Positions 16,460-24,617 of a stretch of 64,000 bases of DNA are shown piece by piece (positions within the stretch are counted from its first letter, which is position 1; each line of letters opens with the position of its first letter). The DNA lies in NCBI GenBank assembly GCA_965263215.1, contig OZ253663.1, forward strand, positions 1,178,001 to 1,242,000. Reading direction: 5' to 3'. Below the pieces are notes generated by a model that saw nothing but the letters and a program-made list of their open reading frames with translations, was not told the origin of the DNA and made no database searches. Made by a program: the position numbers and the translations under genes. This DNA is from UBA1672 sp965263215. GTDB lineage: Bacteria; Pseudomonadota; Alphaproteobacteria; Micavibrionales; Micavibrionaceae.

Positions 16460-16903
16460 ATGAAAGTTGGCGGCACTAAAGGGCCTAACTCAACGTCTAA
16501 AACCAAAAAATCGTCATCTGCGGATGGTGAGAACACTGTTGATTTTAGCCAATATGTTAAAGGCGGGCCTTCGGAGGCCGCAGGCGCAGGCGCAACGCAG
16601 TCTATCGCGCAGTTAGACGCACTTTTGGCGGTTCAGGAAGTTGAAGATCCTACAAAAAGAGCTGCGAAGAAAAGGGCGCATTTACGCGCCGACAGTATTC
16701 TGGACAATCTAGAGCAAATTCGCCTTAAAATGTTAGCCGGTGATTTAACTGTCGGGCACATGATTGATGTGGCGGATGTTGTTGCATCGCACCGTGATAA
16801 AATTGATGATCCGACGCTTACTGCGATCATGGATGAAATTGATTTGAGGGCGCAGGTCGAACTGGCGAAAATGCGTGTGGCTCTTGATCAGGCGGCACTT
16901 TAA
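16460..16903 (+). CDS. fliX: FliX, class II flagellar assembly regulator
   Basis: 147 residues. The Ser/Lys-rich N-terminal third is followed by the conserved part (AQLDALLAVQEVEDPTKRAA, then ILDNLEQIRLKMLAGDLT). FliX couples completion of the early basal body to FlbD activity in Caulobacter and gates sigma54 transcription of late genes. Strong AGAGAGG ribosome site. Its divergent position relative to flgI and the presence of flbD in the same window agree with that role. Confidence 0.92.
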   Translation: MKVGGTKGPNSTSKTKKSSSADGENTVDFSQYVKGGPSEAAGAGATQSIAQLDALLAVQEVEDPTKRAAKKRAHLRADSILDNLEQIRLKMLAGDLTVGHMIDVADVVASHRDKIDDPTLTAIMDEIDLRAQVELAKMRVALDQAAL

Positions 16904-16947
16904 TCAGGTCTTTCAAATTCATCTTGATCTTGCCTGCCTTAATTTCC

Positions 16948-16976
16948 TTGTTTTTCAATTGAAACGGACTTATATT
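16948..16976 (+). promoter_or_regulatory. Candidate sigma70-type promoter of dksA
   Basis: TTGTTT (16948-16953) and TATATT (16971-16976) with a 17-base spacer; the -10 is one base from consensus, the -35 weaker. Leader of about 50 bases to the dksA ATG, with an AAGGA ribosome site. Confidence 0.45.
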
Positions 16977-17033
16977 CTCAGCTCTTTTTAATTTAGAGCG
17001 GTTTATATTTTATAAATATAAGGACAAGTAAAC

Positions 17034-17468
17034 ATGGCAACACCCAATAGCGTAACGCTTCCTCCTGATTATGATCCCGAAAAAGACAAAGGGGAATTTA
17101 TGAACCCCAATATGAAGGAATTCTTCCGCAGAGCCTTGGTCGCATGGCGTGAGGAGCTTTTGAAAGAATCCGAAGCAACAATTCATGACACATTGCAGGG
17201 GACAGAATTGCAAAAGCCTGATTTGGCAGACCGCGCATCAGCGGAAACAGATCACGCATTAGAACTTCGTACACGTGATCGTGAGCGCAAACTTATTTCT
17301 AAAATCAATAGCACATTGCGTAAGCTTGATGAGGATGAATATGGATATTGCGAAGAAACAGGGGAGCCGATTGGTATCGCCCGTTTGAAGGCACGCCCGA
17401 TTGCAACGATGAGCTTGGAGGCGCAAGAGCGACATGAGCGCATGGAGCGCACACAGCGTGATAATTAG
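17034..17468 (+). CDS. dksA: RNA polymerase-binding transcription factor DksA, single-cysteine type
   Basis: 144 residues. The coiled-coil tip motif DLADRA (64-69; DxxDxA) is intact, so it should work with ppGpp on RNA polymerase. The zinc-finger region keeps only one cysteine (C106 in YGYCEETGEPIG); the others are replaced, as known for many alphaproteobacterial DksA proteins, so it need not bind zinc. ARPIATMSLEAQERHE is the family C-terminal signature. It lies between fliX and the flgH end, and shares a terminator with flgH. Confidence 0.93.
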   Translation: MATPNSVTLPPDYDPEKDKGEFMNPNMKEFFRRALVAWREELLKESEATIHDTLQGTELQKPDLADRASAETDHALELRTRDRERKLISKINSTLRKLDEDEYGYCEETGEPIGIARLKARPIATMSLEAQERHERMERTQRDN

Positions 17469-17498
17469 TCTTATTCATTTAATAAGTTAAGAATTTAA

Positions 17499-17528
17499 AA
17501 TAAGGGCTTGTTTTGCCCTTATTTTTTT
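17499..17528. terminator. Bidirectional terminator between dksA and flgH
   Basis: Nine-base-pair stem AATAAGGGC/GCCCTTATT with a 7-base loop, followed by T on the plus strand and by TTATTTT on the minus strand. It can end both convergent units. Confidence 0.85.
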
Positions 17529-17533
17529 ATGTA

Positions 17534-18289
17534 TCAGAATGGGAAGATTACATCATAAAGTTGCTGACCATAGCGCGGTTGTTGCACATCCGTTAATTGA
17601 CCTTCACCGCCATAGACAATGCGCGCCTCGGCTATTTGGTCATAGGCAATGGTGTTACCCACGGAGATATCTTCCGGTCTGATGACGCCATCAATCCGCA
17701 ACAAGCGCTTTTCAAAATTCACCAAAACTTCTTGTTTACCGTGAATGACCATATTGCCGTTGGGCAGTATTTGCGTAATCAACGCGGCTAAGCGGAGCTT
17801 AATCTCATCTTCCCGCTCTATGCTGCCTGATCCCGTGTGGTTTGAATTGGAATCAAAATCCGCAAGGCTGGCGTTGTTCACGGCCTCGGGTAGGACACGG
17901 CTGAGGGATTGTTCTAAACCAAGGAAACTGTCAAGCCCCGCGCTTTCGCCGCCCGATCTGCTTTTGGTAGTATCGTTTTCTAATGTGGCTTCGTCTTCGA
18001 TATCAATGGTGACCGTGATAATGTCGCCTATATTACTTGCGCGTTGATCTTTGAAGAAGGTTACGCGGTTGCTTTGCCAAAGTGAATTTTTTTCCGGTGT
18101 TATGTGCTGTGGGGCCGGCATGGGTAAGCTAACCGGTTGATATCCGGGGTCAGTCATAGGGTTAGCTATGTGCGTCATAGCAGGAGGTTTTCCGATATTC
18201 GCGATTTTATCGGCTGTGGAACACCCACCAAGCATGGAACACCCTAAGATGCCCAGTGTTGATAATTTTAAAAATTCTAATTTACGCAT
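17534..18289 (-). CDS. flgH: Flagellar L-ring lipoprotein FlgH
   Basis: 251 residues. Lipoprotein signal with lipobox LGGC at 20-23 (C23 lipidated). The mature part holds SLWQSNRVTFFKDQRASNIG, then DIITVTIDIEDEA and MVIHGKQEVLVNFEKRLLRI, typical of FlgH. It forms the outer-membrane ring of the basal body. It is the last gene of the flgF-flgG-flgA-flgH operon, 18 bases after flgA. Confidence 0.96.
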   Translation of the reverse strand: MRKLEFLKLSTLGILGCSMLGGCSTADKIANIGKPPAMTHIANPMTDPGYQPVSLPMPAPQHITPEKNSLWQSNRVTFFKDQRASNIGDIITVTIDIEDEATLENDTTKSRSGGESAGLDSFLGLEQSLSRVLPEAVNNASLADFDSNSNHTGSGSIEREDEIKLRLAALITQILPNGNMVIHGKQEVLVNFEKRLLRIDGVIRPEDISVGNTIAYDQIAEARIVYGGEGQLTDVQQPRYGQQLYDVIFPF

Positions 18290-18307
18290 TTGTTCCTCAC
18301 ATGAGTT

Positions 18308-19255
18308 TTAGTTATTCACGACACTGACGCGGTTATCGCCAGTGACCATCGCCTGCAGGGTTTGATTGCTAGAGGCATTCACGACACGGATAATGTCGCC
18401 TTTTGCACCGTTTTCCAGTGCCTTGACCTGTGTTGAAATGTTCATAATGCCGTTATTCAGGTTGAGCATGACAAGTTGTCCGCGTTCAATGATCTGCGGA
18501 GCGATGACCTCGACTTCTTTAATGGGGCGTCCGGCGATTAGCATGCGGCGTGCTGTCATACCGACCAGTTTTTGTGCATCAACAATCGTGTCTTTTGAAA
18601 AGTCACGCTCACGTATTGTGATTGTCTCGATGTCGCTATCTCTAATTTTGCGGCCATGTTCAATATTCTCGACCAATACGGGTACATGGATGACATGATG
18701 CATTTGCCCCTTGATCCGTAGTTGTTGAATAGGGTTTTCTGCCGACGGTGCGGCGAGTGTTACCTCAAATGTGCTGCGTTTGGAATCGACATTAATGCCT
18801 GTGACACTGAGCTTCGCGGGTTCATTCGCAGGTAAGATAATGCGCTGATGACGCGCAGGGATGGATAGTTCGAAATCACCATAGACACCTTCATCATAAA
18901 GCGCAGTGTACAGCTCTTCTTTGATTTGGTCATATTCAATGATGGTGGCATCGCGGCGCAATGTAACCTGATCGGCGTTGCTCGACGGCCTCCACGGTAA
19001 ATCCAGTGCAATGGCGATGCGCTGCAATGTACGTGCACTGAGCACCATATCTTCACCCGGGCGCGGGGCATTGCCAAGAACGCGATCTTCATCACGGGAC
19101 AGACCATAGAAAATATCGCCCAGTTTAATGGTGTTATCCGTAATCAGACTGTTTTCTTTTAACCCCATCGCATAAGAAGAGGGTGCAAAGGCGAGCATAG
19201 TTATCGTCGCCACCGCGCAGAATGTTATTGTTCTTTTAAATATTTTTATTGTCAT
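18308..19255 (-). CDS. flgA: P-ring assembly chaperone FlgA
   Basis: 315 residues from the ATG at 19255 (MTIKIFKRTITF), preferred over an upstream ATG at 19318 because GGAAGGG lies at the right distance and a signal peptide (to about SSYA) follows. The C-terminal SAF-like region contains RKIRDSDIETITIRERDFSK and LVGMTARRMLIAGRPI, typical of FlgA, which helps FlgI assemble in the periplasm. The upstream start would overlap the end of flgG. Confidence 0.93.
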   Translation of the reverse strand: MTIKIFKRTITFCAVATITMLAFAPSSYAMGLKENSLITDNTIKLGDIFYGLSRDEDRVLGNAPRPGEDMVLSARTLQRIAIALDLPWRPSSNADQVTLRRDATIIEYDQIKEELYTALYDEGVYGDFELSIPARHQRIILPANEPAKLSVTGINVDSKRSTFEVTLAAPSAENPIQQLRIKGQMHHVIHVPVLVENIEHGRKIRDSDIETITIRERDFSKDTIVDAQKLVGMTARRMLIAGRPIKEVEVIAPQIIERGQLVMLNLNNGIMNISTQVKALENGAKGDIIRVVNASSNQTLQAMVTGDNRVSVVNN

Positions 19256-19283
19256 GGCTACCCTTCCACTTAACAGATAAAAA

Positions 19284-20069
19284 TTAACGTAACTGCGATA
19301 CTGTTTGCAGCATTTCATCGCTGGTTGAGATCACGTTTGAATTCATTTCGTAGGCGCGCTGCGCGGAGATTAGCTCCGTAATTTCCGAAACAACATCAAC
19401 ATTCGATTGTTCAAGTGCACCTTGTTGAAGGCGCCCGAATTGTTCCTGATTAGCAATGCCTGTTGTGGCCGAACCTGATGCGTCTGTTTCCAGATACATA
19501 TTATTGCCGATGGCTTCTAAACCCGCTGGGTTTACAAAATCAACCATTTGAAACTGTCCAAGGTTTTGTGTGGCAACTTGCCCTTGAATACTGGCGATCA
19601 CTTCGCCTTCTTCGTTGATGTCGATGCCTGTGGCATTATCGGGAACGCTGATGGTCGGTGCGATCGTATAACCCTGAACGGTTACAATTTCACCGTTTTC
19701 ATTAATCTGTAATGTCCCGTCACGTGTGTAGGCCGTTGTGCCATCGGGCAAATCAACTTGGAAAAAGCCGCGCCCTAAAATCGCAACATCAAGCTCATTT
19801 TCCGTGATTTGTACTGTGCCTTGGCCGTGCATGCGGTAAACCGCGCCTGTTTTAACACCCAAACCAACTTGTAAGCCTGTGGGAACAGTCGTACCTGAAT
19901 CTGATGATGTTGAGCCTGGGCGTGTTAGATTTTGGTATAAAAGGTCCTGAAAGGCCGCGCGGCGCTGTTTGTATCCGGTTGTGGTCATATTGGCGATGTT
20001 GTTCGATATCACATCAACATTCAGTTGTTGTGCCATCATGCCCGTTGCGCCGATATCCAGTGATCTCAT
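19284..20069 (-). CDS. flgG: Distal rod protein FlgG
   Basis: 261 residues, normal length. N-terminal MRSLDIGATGMMAQQLNVDV with NNIANMTTTGYKQRRAAFQD, and a C-terminal helix SNVDVVSEITELISAQRAYE, are diagnostic. It forms the outer part of the rod. Second gene of the flgF operon. Confidence 0.97.
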   Translation of the reverse strand: MRSLDIGATGMMAQQLNVDVISNNIANMTTTGYKQRRAAFQDLLYQNLTRPGSTSSDSGTTVPTGLQVGLGVKTGAVYRMHGQGTVQITENELDVAILGRGFFQVDLPDGTTAYTRDGTLQINENGEIVTVQGYTIAPTISVPDNATGIDINEEGEVIASIQGQVATQNLGQFQMVDFVNPAGLEAIGNNMYLETDASGSATTGIANQEQFGRLQQGALEQSNVDVVSEITELISAQRAYEMNSNVISTSDEMLQTVSQLR

Positions 20070-20103
20070 TGTTTTAACTCCTTAAATGCTCATTCAGTAA
20101 TAT

Positions 20104-20823
20104 TTAAACTTGTGTTAGTTTTTGGATGGCAGAGCGCAATCGCTCATGCTCGCCTTCCAATAATTTTTGTGTTGATTGAAAATCTCGTAATATTTCGATC
20201 ATGCGTGTCATCTCCACGACGGGCTGTACGTTTGAGCTTTCCAAAAAGCCCTGCGCCGCAGTTGTATTTTCGGCCAGCGTGCTATTGCCATCGGTGGTGT
20301 AGAGGTTATGCCCTGCAGGCTCTAATTCCTGTACGTTTTCAAATTCAACAATCATTAATTGTGCGACTGGGCCATTTTGATCGGAAACAACGCCTTTTTC
20401 GTCAATGGTGATTTCTGTGGCATTGGCGGGGATCACGATCGGTCCACCGCTGCCTAAAATGGGTAAGCCGGAAGAATTGACCAATGTACCGTCTGCGGTT
20501 TTTTGGAAATTACCATCGCGTGTGTAGCCTGTTTCGCCATCGGGCATTTCAACACCCATATAACCCGGCCCATTCAGCGCGACATTAAACGGATTACCTG
20601 TTTGTTCGAATGACCCTTGTGAGGTCATCTGATATTGGCCGTAATCATAAACAAACGATAGCGGATCATCGGCATAACGTGGATCAGACAGATATTCTTC
20701 GAATACCGGATTTTGTCCGCGAAAGCCTGTGGTATTCATATTGGCGATATTGTTCGCAACGATGTCCATATTGGTCTGGAGCACCATTTGTCGCGACAAT
20801 CCCAAGTAAATACTGTTTTCCAT
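20104..20823 (-). CDS. flgF: Proximal rod protein FlgF
   Basis: 239 residues. MENSIYLGLSRQMVLQTNMD and NNIANMNTTGFRGQNPVFEE open the protein and SSNVQPVVEMTRMIEILRDF closes it, as in FlgF. First gene of flgF-flgG-flgA-flgH, with a sigma54-type promoter 41 bases upstream of the ATG. Confidence 0.95.
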   Translation of the reverse strand: MENSIYLGLSRQMVLQTNMDIVANNIANMNTTGFRGQNPVFEEYLSDPRYADDPLSFVYDYGQYQMTSQGSFEQTGNPFNVALNGPGYMGVEMPDGETGYTRDGNFQKTADGTLVNSSGLPILGSGGPIVIPANATEITIDEKGVVSDQNGPVAQLMIVEFENVQELEPAGHNLYTTDGNSTLAENTTAAQGFLESSNVQPVVEMTRMIEILRDFQSTQKLLEGEHERLRSAIQKLTQV

Positions 20824-20863
20824 TTCGTGTGCCTTTTAAAAAATTTAATTCCGTGAAACACAA

Positions 20864-20880
20864 TGCAGGGATCATGCCAA
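20864..20880 (-). promoter_or_regulatory. Sigma54 (-24/-12) promoter of the flgF operon
   Basis: Minus-strand TTGGCATGATCCCTGCA with exact GG-N10-GC spacing and two departures from the extended consensus. The start would lie near 20853, giving a leader of about 30 bases before flgF. Confidence 0.75.
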
Positions 20881-21070
20881 CTTAAAATATATAATTATAT
20901 CAGTGATATGGGGTGTTTTTCGTGCGGCGTTGTGTTTTTTCATAACGGCATTAATCGTATGTAAGATCGGTCAGGCAGGCATTTTTTACCACCATGTGCA
21001 CAAAGCGAAATAATTTGTAAAACAATGTTGATATTTCTAGGTCTTGGTTAGACGAATCTATGTCTTTGGT

Positions 21071-21085
21071 TTATACTCGCATTAA
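21071..21085 (+). promoter_or_regulatory. Near-consensus CtrA-type box upstream of fliL
   Basis: TTAT-N7-TTAA, seven of eight conserved bases, 60 bases before the fliL ATG. CtrA controls fliL in Caulobacter. Matches of this quality are common by chance, so only position supports it. Confidence 0.3.
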
Positions 21086-21144
21086 TTTTACGCTCGTGTT
21101 TTTACCCGCATTATCATTTTCGCATACAAACGGACCTTTAAATT

Positions 21145-21795
21145 ATGGCAGACGAAGAAGAGCAGCTTGAAGACAATTTTGACGCCGAAGGCGCTGAAGA
21201 TGTTGGTGAGGACGGCGAAGAGGGTGAGGGAAAAGGCGGTAAGAAAAAGCTGCTTATGATACTTGTGCCTGTATTGCTGTTAGGTGGTGGCGGTGCGGCG
21301 GCCTATTTCACAGGCATGTTGGATTCTGTTTTGGGCAGTAAGCCTGCCGAAGTGTGTACCGTTGACGATCATGGTGAAGAAGTATGTGAACCCGTTGCGG
21401 AAGATGAGCACGGCGATGATGGCGATGACGAACATGCAGAAGGCGGCGATGATGGTCACGGTGAAGAGGGGAAGTCCTCGGACAAGGCAGGATCTGCATT
21501 TTTACCGGTTCCGCCGATGTTGGTTAATCTTAAGTCTGAAGATGGCTTGCCTAAAAATTTCAGGTTGAAGGTTTTCTTGGAGTTGAATAACAGCAAAGAC
21601 CGAGAAAAAGTTGAGGCGATATTACCGCGCGTAATTAATGAATTTCAGATATATCTCAGGGAGTTATACGTGAAAGACTTAAGGGGGTCGGCGGGAATTT
21701 ATCGTTTGAAAATAGAGCTTTTATGGCGCGTTAATCAAGCTGTAGAGCCGATTGAAATCAAAGATGTTTTATTTCAGGAAATCCTTATTCAATAA
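21145..21795 (+). CDS. fliL: Stator-associated flagellar protein FliL with an acidic, His-rich linker
   Basis: 216 residues. Acidic cytoplasmic tail, one membrane helix (about 35-56), then a periplasmic linker (71-110) with four His, many Asp/Glu/Gly and two Cys (C71, C81), and a C-terminal FliL domain (FLPVPPMLVNLKSEDG, KNFRLKVFLELNN). FliL rings surround the stator and raise torque. The linker is longer and more His/acid-rich than I expect for the family. First gene of fliL-fliM-DUF6468-motE, although fliM probably also has its own promoter. Confidence 0.93.
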   Translation: MADEEEQLEDNFDAEGAEDVGEDGEEGEGKGGKKKLLMILVPVLLLGGGGAAAYFTGMLDSVLGSKPAEVCTVDDHGEEVCEPVAEDEHGDDGDDEHAEGGDDGHGEEGKSSDKAGSAFLPVPPMLVNLKSEDGLPKNFRLKVFLELNNSKDREKVEAILPRVINEFQIYLRELYVKDLRGSAGIYRLKIELLWRVNQAVEPIEIKDVLFQEILIQ

Positions 21796-21809
21796 AGCTT
21801 TGAGAAAAA

Positions 21810-21826
21810 GCGGCATGTTTTTTGCT
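21810..21826 (+). promoter_or_regulatory. Candidate sigma54 promoter upstream of fliM
   Basis: GCGGCATGTTTTTTGCT has exact GG-N10-GC spacing and a perfect TTGCT -12 element, but a poorer -24 flank. It lies in the fliL-fliM gap, with an expected start near 21837, 69 bases before fliM. Confidence 0.5.
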
Positions 21827-21905
21827 ACGATCTTCTGATAGAGTAGATTAAATACATACATCGTAATGAGTATCAGGCCTGTGCCACATATAGAAAAATT
21901 AGAAA

Positions 21906-22994
21906 ATGACTGACGCAACAGAAGAAAAAGAACAAGTCGCAGATAACGCCACGATGGATGATGGCGCTAATGCAGGCCTCGGTTTAGATAGTGACGAAGT
22001 GATCGGGGATGAGCTTGAAGACGAGGCATCTGCGCGTATCCTTAATCAAGATGAAATCGACAGCCTTCTTGGGTTTGATGATGATATAGGCGGCGTAGAA
22101 ACGTCTGGTGTTATGGCTTTGATCAATTCGGCCATGGTGAATTACGAACGCTTGCCGATGCTCGACATCGTGTTTGATCGTCTTGTGCGCTTAATGTCCA
22201 CGTCCTTGCGTAATTTAACATCTGACAATGTTGAGGTGAGCCTTGATCAGGTCTCCACGGTGCGTTTTGGCGATTATATGAATTCAATTCCGCTCCCCGC
22301 CATGCTTTCGGTTTTCAAGGCCGAGGAATGGGACAATAACGGCCTTTTGGTGACAGATAGTGCGCTGATTTATTCAATCGTTGATGTTTTGTTAGGTGGG
22401 CGCAAGGGAGAATCCTCTGTTCGTGTTGAGGGGCGGCCTTACACCACAATCGAAAGTAAACTTGTTGAGCGCATGGTGCATGTGGCGCTTGCGGATGTGT
22501 CGTCCGCGTTTGATCCTCTATCTCCGGTCAGTTTTAATTTGGATCGTGTGGAAACAAATCCACGTTTTGCCACGATTACGCAAACAGGTAATGCTTGTGT
22601 TCTTGCGCGGTTGCGTCTTGATATGGGGGAGCGCGGCGGACGCATGGAAATCCTTATCCCTTATGCTACGTTGGAGCCAATCCGTGCCTTGCTTTTGCAG
22701 CAATTTATGGGGGAGAAATTCGGCCGTGACTCGATTTGGGAGAATCACCTGACGCAAGAGCTATATAAAACCGATGTTCAATTACAGGCGGTTTTGGGTG
22801 AAGTTGCCGTGCCACTTGGTGAAATGCTAGACTGGCAGCCGGGAGATCAACTTTTATTAAACACCACGACCAGTGATTTTCTCGAATTACGATGTGGGGA
22901 CTTCCCTATGTTTAAGGGGCCGGTAGGGCAACGGCAGGGTAACATTGCTGTTCGCGTTGAAAATTATATAGAGCCGGAAGAAGGCGGCGGTTAA
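21906..22994 (+). CDS. fliM: Flagellar motor switch protein FliM
   Basis: 362 residues. After an acidic N-terminal segment come ARILNQDEIDSLLGF (a FliM signature), the CheC-like middle domain (NYERLPMLDIVFDRLVRLMS) and a C-terminal SpoA domain (LQAVLGEVAVPLGEMLDWQP). The extreme N-terminal CheY-binding LSQxEIDALL-like sequence is present only as LNQDEIDSLL, preceded by about 45 acidic residues. FliM links FliG and FliN in the C-ring. Confidence 0.96.
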   Translation: MTDATEEKEQVADNATMDDGANAGLGLDSDEVIGDELEDEASARILNQDEIDSLLGFDDDIGGVETSGVMALINSAMVNYERLPMLDIVFDRLVRLMSTSLRNLTSDNVEVSLDQVSTVRFGDYMNSIPLPAMLSVFKAEEWDNNGLLVTDSALIYSIVDVLLGGRKGESSVRVEGRPYTTIESKLVERMVHVALADVSSAFDPLSPVSFNLDRVETNPRFATITQTGNACVLARLRLDMGERGGRMEILIPYATLEPIRALLLQQFMGEKFGRDSIWENHLTQELYKTDVQLQAVLGEVAVPLGEMLDWQPGDQLLLNTTTSDFLELRCGDFPMFKGPVGQRQGNIAVRVENYIEPEEGGG

Positions 22995-22997
22995 TAA

Positions 22998-23708
22998 ATG
23001 GGTAGTGACTTGGTAACTTTGTTTTTAAATATTCTTATGTTGTTTTTACTGGGTGCGACGATTTATTTCGTCTATCGCCTGACAAAAAGTCTCGATAATT
23101 TCAAGGAACATCGCAAAGAATTGGATAGCGTTATCGCGAACTTACTCTCATGTATTGATCAGGCGGATCGCTCTGTACAAACGCTTAAGCAAGCCAGTGC
23201 GGAAAAGGCCGAAGAGTTATCACGTATGATTGATCAGGCGCAGGCGCTCTCCGATGAGTTGCAAATTATCAATGAAGCCGGAGAGAGCATGGCCAAGCGC
23301 CTTGAAAAGCTTGCGGAGACAAATCGGAAAATAGTACAGCCGACGCATGCGCGCAAACTGCAGGAAAAAGTTCTTTATGAAGAGGATGAAGAAAAGATAA
23401 GCTCGCCGGTTCACAGGAAGCCCACACAAAGATCTCAAGCGGAAAAACGCGATAGTTACGAAGCTCAACTCAAACGTGTTGATCGTGAGAAAAGCATACA
23501 AAAAGAAGATTTACCGTCTTTTATGATCAAAGATAAGGATTATGAGGATATTGATTCTTTAGGCAATCGTCTGGATTCAAGCGTGAGTAATGACGGGAGC
23601 GCCTCTGGCGGCGATGTGCCACCTGAAAAATTACAAAGTCAGGCAGAGCGGGATTTATATGACGCCCTGCGCAGTGAGAAAAAAACGATATCCAAAAGGA
23701 GGCGATGA
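22998..23708 (+). CDS. DUF6468 membrane-anchored coiled-coil protein of flagellar operons
   Basis: 236 residues. One N-terminal membrane helix (about 7-28), then RLTKSLDNFKEHRKELDSVI and a long charged coiled coil to about 120, followed by a disordered Lys/Glu-rich tail. This matches the DUF6468 family, which sits between fliM and motE in many alphaproteobacteria. It starts 3 bases after fliM. A role in the motor or stator is inferred only from the conserved position. Confidence 0.7.
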   Translation: MGSDLVTLFLNILMLFLLGATIYFVYRLTKSLDNFKEHRKELDSVIANLLSCIDQADRSVQTLKQASAEKAEELSRMIDQAQALSDELQIINEAGESMAKRLEKLAETNRKIVQPTHARKLQEKVLYEEDEEKISSPVHRKPTQRSQAEKRDSYEAQLKRVDREKSIQKEDLPSFMIKDKDYEDIDSLGNRLDSSVSNDGSASGGDVPPEKLQSQAERDLYDALRSEKKTISKRRR

Positions 23709-23715
23709 TTAAGTA

Positions 23716-24429
23716 ATGTTCACTTATTCTAAAGTTTTTCCGCTTCTGATTATTGTTTCGGTTCTCACGTTTTCGATTAAGCTAACCGAAGTTATAACCG
23801 GCGTTTCAAATATGTCGAGTACGGCGTTCGCGAAGCCTGCTGACGATGAAGAGCATGCCGAGAAGCCTATGGAAGATAGCGGGCATGATGAAGATCACGA
23901 AGAAACGGCCAGTCAAGGGCACATGGGTAAAGACGCGGTGAATAATCCTGATGTCGTTGAGGGGGATAAAGCCAACGCCCCAAAATGGCGCGATGCCAGT
24001 GATTCAGATCTTGATGTCACCAGTATAAAACTTGAAATGTTTGAGGATTTATCCAAACGCCGTAAACAAATAGAAAAAGCCGAACAGGATATCAAAATTA
24101 AAGAAGCTCTTTTGAAGGCCGCAGAGCAAGAGTTGGATCGTAAAGTGCAAGAGCTTAGTAATCTCAGGCAGGAAATTGAAAAATTACTGGAATTGCAATC
24201 TGGCAATGAACAAAAACGGATCGATAGCCTTGTTAAAATATATGAGGGCATGAAACCCAAAGACGCCGCGCGCATATTCAACACGCTTGATTTAGATATT
24301 CTTGTGCGCGTGATGTCGAAAATGTCAGAGCGTAAGGTTGCGCCTGTGCTTGCGGCTATGAATCCTGAGCGTGCACGTACGGTGACAATTATGTTGGCTG
24401 AAGAAAAAAGCCTGCCAATACTGCAATAA
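23716..24429 (+). CDS. motE: MotE-family periplasmic flagellar protein
   Basis: 237 residues. N-terminal membrane anchor or signal (about 8-28), an acidic His-rich stretch (41-70, four His), a coiled coil (100-165), and a C-terminal MgtE-N-like domain (IYEGMKPKDAARIFNTLDLD, KMSERKVAPVLAAMNPERA). This is the layout of MotE of rhizobia, a periplasmic chaperone needed for stability of MotC and hence torque. It follows DUF6468 by 7 bases. Older annotations call such proteins FlbE-like or MgtE-N proteins. Confidence 0.7.
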   Translation: MFTYSKVFPLLIIVSVLTFSIKLTEVITGVSNMSSTAFAKPADDEEHAEKPMEDSGHDEDHEETASQGHMGKDAVNNPDVVEGDKANAPKWRDASDSDLDVTSIKLEMFEDLSKRRKQIEKAEQDIKIKEALLKAAEQELDRKVQELSNLRQEIEKLLELQSGNEQKRIDSLVKIYEGMKPKDAARIFNTLDLDILVRVMSKMSERKVAPVLAAMNPERARTVTIMLAEEKSLPILQ

Positions 24430-24545
24430 AATTTCTTATAATATGACCTCGTGAAACCGTTTTTTGTAGAAATCTTGAGCGTGAAAATGTCCTCTGCTTT
24501 GGAGCGTTTTTTAATTTTATCATGTTGGTTGTGATAAGATGGGGG

Positions 24546-24586
24546 ATGATCCTATCGCTTTTTATAATGGCATCAGATAGGATGAT
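24546..24586. repeat. Inverted repeat upstream of the MotB-like gene
   Basis: ATGATCCTATC (24546-24556) and GATAGGATGAT (24576-24586) pair at 10 of 11 positions around a 19-base spacer that contains TATAAT (24563-24568). It could be an operator around a promoter or an mRNA hairpin; it lies 32 bases before the ATG at 24618. Confidence 0.45.
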
Positions 24587-24617
24587 TCATATCTTTTGAA
24601 ATACTTCTTAGGATCTC

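Larger units (their letters stand above)
20824..21144. other. Divergent control region between flgF and fliL
   Basis: 321 bases without a gene. It contains the sigma54 promoter of flgF (20864-20880), a near-consensus CtrA-type box for fliL (21071-21085) overlapping a TATACT -10 candidate (21072-21077), and otherwise AT-rich sequence. Confidence 0.6.

Noticed and set aside
21791..21823. GCTTT/AAAGC hairpin after fliL as a terminator
   Set aside because: Five weak pairs, and the T tract belongs to the sigma54 -12 region of fliM.
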